Shown here: piece by piece, positions 5,959 to 7,556 of the stretch
Position numbering within the stretch: the stretch's first letter is position 1
Layout: the number at the start of each line of letters is the position of its first letter
DNA from: Pyrinomonadaceae bacterium
Lineage (GTDB): Bacteria; Acidobacteriota; Blastocatellia; Pyrinomonadales; Pyrinomonadaceae
Direction: 5' to 3'
DNA length: 7,556 bases
Assembly: GCA_013813825.1 (NCBI GenBank)
Contig: JACCRA010000463.1
Location: forward strand, 1-7,556
Notes under the pieces: generated by a model
The model's database searches: none
Told to the model about the DNA's origin: nothing
The model's input: the letters and a program-made list of their open reading frames with translations, nothing else
Translations under genes and position numbers: made by a program

Positions 5959-7556
5959 ATGCCAATGTCACGTTCACGCAAGATTGCAATTTTTATCGTC
6001 GGCATCCTGCTCGCGCTGATGCTCGTCGTCGCCCTCTTCATCGGCCTCATCTTCGTGGCCTTCCGCGAAGATGCGCCGAGCGTCGCGGACAACAGCGTGC
6101 TGGTCTTAAAGCTCGAAGGTTCGCTTCCCGACTTTGCGGTGGAAGACCCGTTCGGCGCACGCCTCTTCGGGCGCGATGATCGTTCACTGACAGGATTGCT
6201 AACGCAATTCAAGAAGGCGAAGGCCGACAAGCGTGTCAGCGCGATCCTGCTGGACATCGGTTTGTCGCAGATCGGATGGGGCAAGGCCGACGAAATCCGC
6301 GACGCGATTGCCGACTTCCGCCAATCCGGCAAGCCTGTCTATGCACACATGGAGTACGCGACCAACAAGGAGTATTACGTCGCCACGGCCTGCGACCGCA
6401 TTTACGTCGCGCCTATCGGCGACTTGTTCATCGTCGGGCTGGCGGCGGACGTGATGTCTCTACGCGGCTCGCTCGACAAGCTCGGCGTCTATCCAGACTT
6501 CTACCAGATCGGCAAGTACAAGACCGCGCCCGAACAGTACACGCGCAAGGAAATGTCGCCGGCCAGTCGCGAAGTGATCAACGCGATCCTCGACGATTTT
6601 TACGGACGCTTTGTCAACACCATCGCGACGACGCGCCAGAAGTCGCCGGAAGACGTGCGCGCGCTGATTGACAGCGCGCCGATCAGCGCCAACGACGCCA
6701 AGCAGGCCGGCTTGATCGATGCCACCGCCTACCGCGACGAGGTCGAGGCGGAGTTAAAGACGCGGCTTGGTTACAAAGAAGCCGACAAGCTGAAGAAGAT
6801 CAGCCACGGCGACTACCGCCGCGTCACGCCTGAATCGCTCGGCCTCAATCAAGGCGAGCGGATCGCCGTCGTCTTCGCCAGCGGCCCAATCGGATCGGGA
6901 AGTTCAGACGAGGGCGGCCCGTTCGGCGGCCAGACTGTCGGAGCGGATACCATCGTTAAAGCCCTCAACGACGCGCGCGACGACAAGAATATTCGCGCCA
7001 TCGTGCTGCGCGTCGATAGCCCGGGCGGGACCAGTTACGGCTCGGATTTGATCTGGCACGCGGTCGATGCGGCAAAGCAGAAAAAGCCGGTCGTCGTCTC
7101 GATGGGCGACGTGGCGGCGTCGGGCGGTTATTACATCTCGGCCACCGCCAACAAGATCGTCGCCGAGCCGACAACGATCACCGGCTCTATCGGCGTCTTC
7201 GCCGGCAAGCCCGTGCTCAAAGGTTTCTACGATTGGATCGGAGCTAATAACGAGTACGTCCTGCGCGGCAAGAACGCCGGCCTCTTCCGCGAAACCGAAC
7301 CTTTCACCGCCGAAGAACGCGCCAAGTTTGAAGGGATGCTCAAGAGTTTTTATTATGACGCCTTTTTGCCCAAAGTCGCGCAAGGACGCAAGCGCGACGT
7401 GGAGTACATCGACTCCATCGCGCAAGGGCGCGTCTGGACGGGCACGCAAGCCAAAGAGCGCGGACTGATCGACGAGTTCGGCGGCTTGGACAAGGCCGTT
7501 GAAATCGCCAAGGAACTCGCCAACATTCCGGCCGACAAAGGCGTGCGCCGCGTCGT
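5959..7556 (+). CDS. sppA: Signal peptide peptidase SppA (67K type, S49), C-terminus cut by window end
   Basis: SppA is a membrane-anchored serine protease that digests signal peptides left after export. The 532 complete codons have no stop. Residues 9-35 are one hydrophobic membrane anchor after a basic start (SRSRK). Two S49 domains follow in tandem, the second from about residue 299 (GERIAVVFASGPIGSG). The general base is Lys188 in GKYKTAPE and the nucleophile is Ser388 in DVAASGGYY. Their spacing of 200 residues equals that of Lys209 and Ser409 in the E. coli enzyme. The C-terminal family motif 'GRVWTGTQAKERGLIDEFGG' is present. E. coli SppA has 618 residues, so roughly the last 50-80 are missing here. 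The start is uncertain: ATGs lie at 5959 and 5965, and neither has a Shine-Dalgarno. It stands 314 bases after the propeller gene, so independent transcription is likely. Confidence 0.95.
   Translation, partial: MPMSRSRKIAIFIVGILLALMLVVALFIGLIFVAFREDAPSVADNSVLVLKLEGSLPDFAVEDPFGARLFGRDDRSLTGLLTQFKKAKADKRVSAILLDIGLSQIGWGKADEIRDAIADFRQSGKPVYAHMEYATNKEYYVATACDRIYVAPIGDLFIVGLAADVMSLRGSLDKLGVYPDFYQIGKYKTAPEQYTRKEMSPASREVINAILDDFYGRFVNTIATTRQKSPEDVRALIDSAPISANDAKQAGLIDATAYRDEVEAELKTRLGYKEADKLKKISHGDYRRVTPESLGLNQGERIAVVFASGPIGSGSSDEGGPFGGQTVGADTIVKALNDARDDKNIRAIVLRVDSPGGTSYGSDLIWHAVDAAKQKKPVVVSMGDVAASGGYYISATANKIVAEPTTITGSIGVFAGKPVLKGFYDWIGANNEYVLRGKNAGLFRETEPFTAEERAKFEGMLKSFYYDAFLPKVAQGRKRDVEYIDSIAQGRVWTGTQAKERGLIDEFGGLDKAVEIAKELANIPADKGVRRV

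Noticed and set aside
6904..7449. 181-codon minus-strand frame opposite sppA
   Set aside because: The plus strand encodes the SppA catalytic serine region here; the antisense frame is a shadow.

Overview
The window looks like ordinary chromosome from a moderately GC-rich, Gram-negative-type bacterium. An Acidobacteriota-like host is my best guess. It rests on long secreted Asp-box (BNR/Vps10-like) propeller proteins, codon usage rich in GCG/CGC/GAC, and intergenic DNA with palindromic 'TGTAGGGGC...GCCCCTACA' and 'ACTGAAA' repeats. This is inference from style, not from a marker gene.

Layout. (1) Bases 1-931, minus strand: the N-terminal 310 codons of a secreted Asp-box propeller protein. It runs off the left edge and has a near-perfect Shine-Dalgarno. 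(2) Bases 932-1197: spacer with one hairpin. (3) Bases 1198-1590, minus strand: a 130-residue exported, very basic, proline-rich protein that I do not recognise. (4) Bases 1591-2191: a 601-base divergent intergenic region with several dyads and weak promoter-like elements. (5) Bases 2192-5644, plus strand: a complete 1150-residue secreted protein with ten Asp boxes, a C-terminal beta/charged module and a helical tail. (6) Bases 5645-5958: non-coding DNA holding a 143-bp MITE/REP-like element with terminal inverted repeats and nested hairpins, then a short ACTGAAA tandem repeat. (7) Bases 5959-7556, plus strand: sppA, the membrane-anchored signal peptide peptidase (S49, 67K type), with Lys188 and Ser388 visible, cut off at the right edge.

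Working together. The first three proteins all carry export signals and would act outside the cytoplasm. Two share the same plan: signal, low-complexity linker, Asp-box propeller. The two minus-strand genes may be co-transcribed. SppA, which digests cleaved signal peptides in the membrane, is a housekeeping neighbour with its own upstream spacer; a functional link to the secreted proteins is possible but not shown.

I found no tRNA, rRNA, CRISPR array, transposase or phage gene, and no convincing new multi-gene system. The items most worth a second look are the MITE-like element, the divergent pair of propeller genes, the unrecognised basic exported protein, and the in-frame micro-duplications in the linkers of all three exported proteins.
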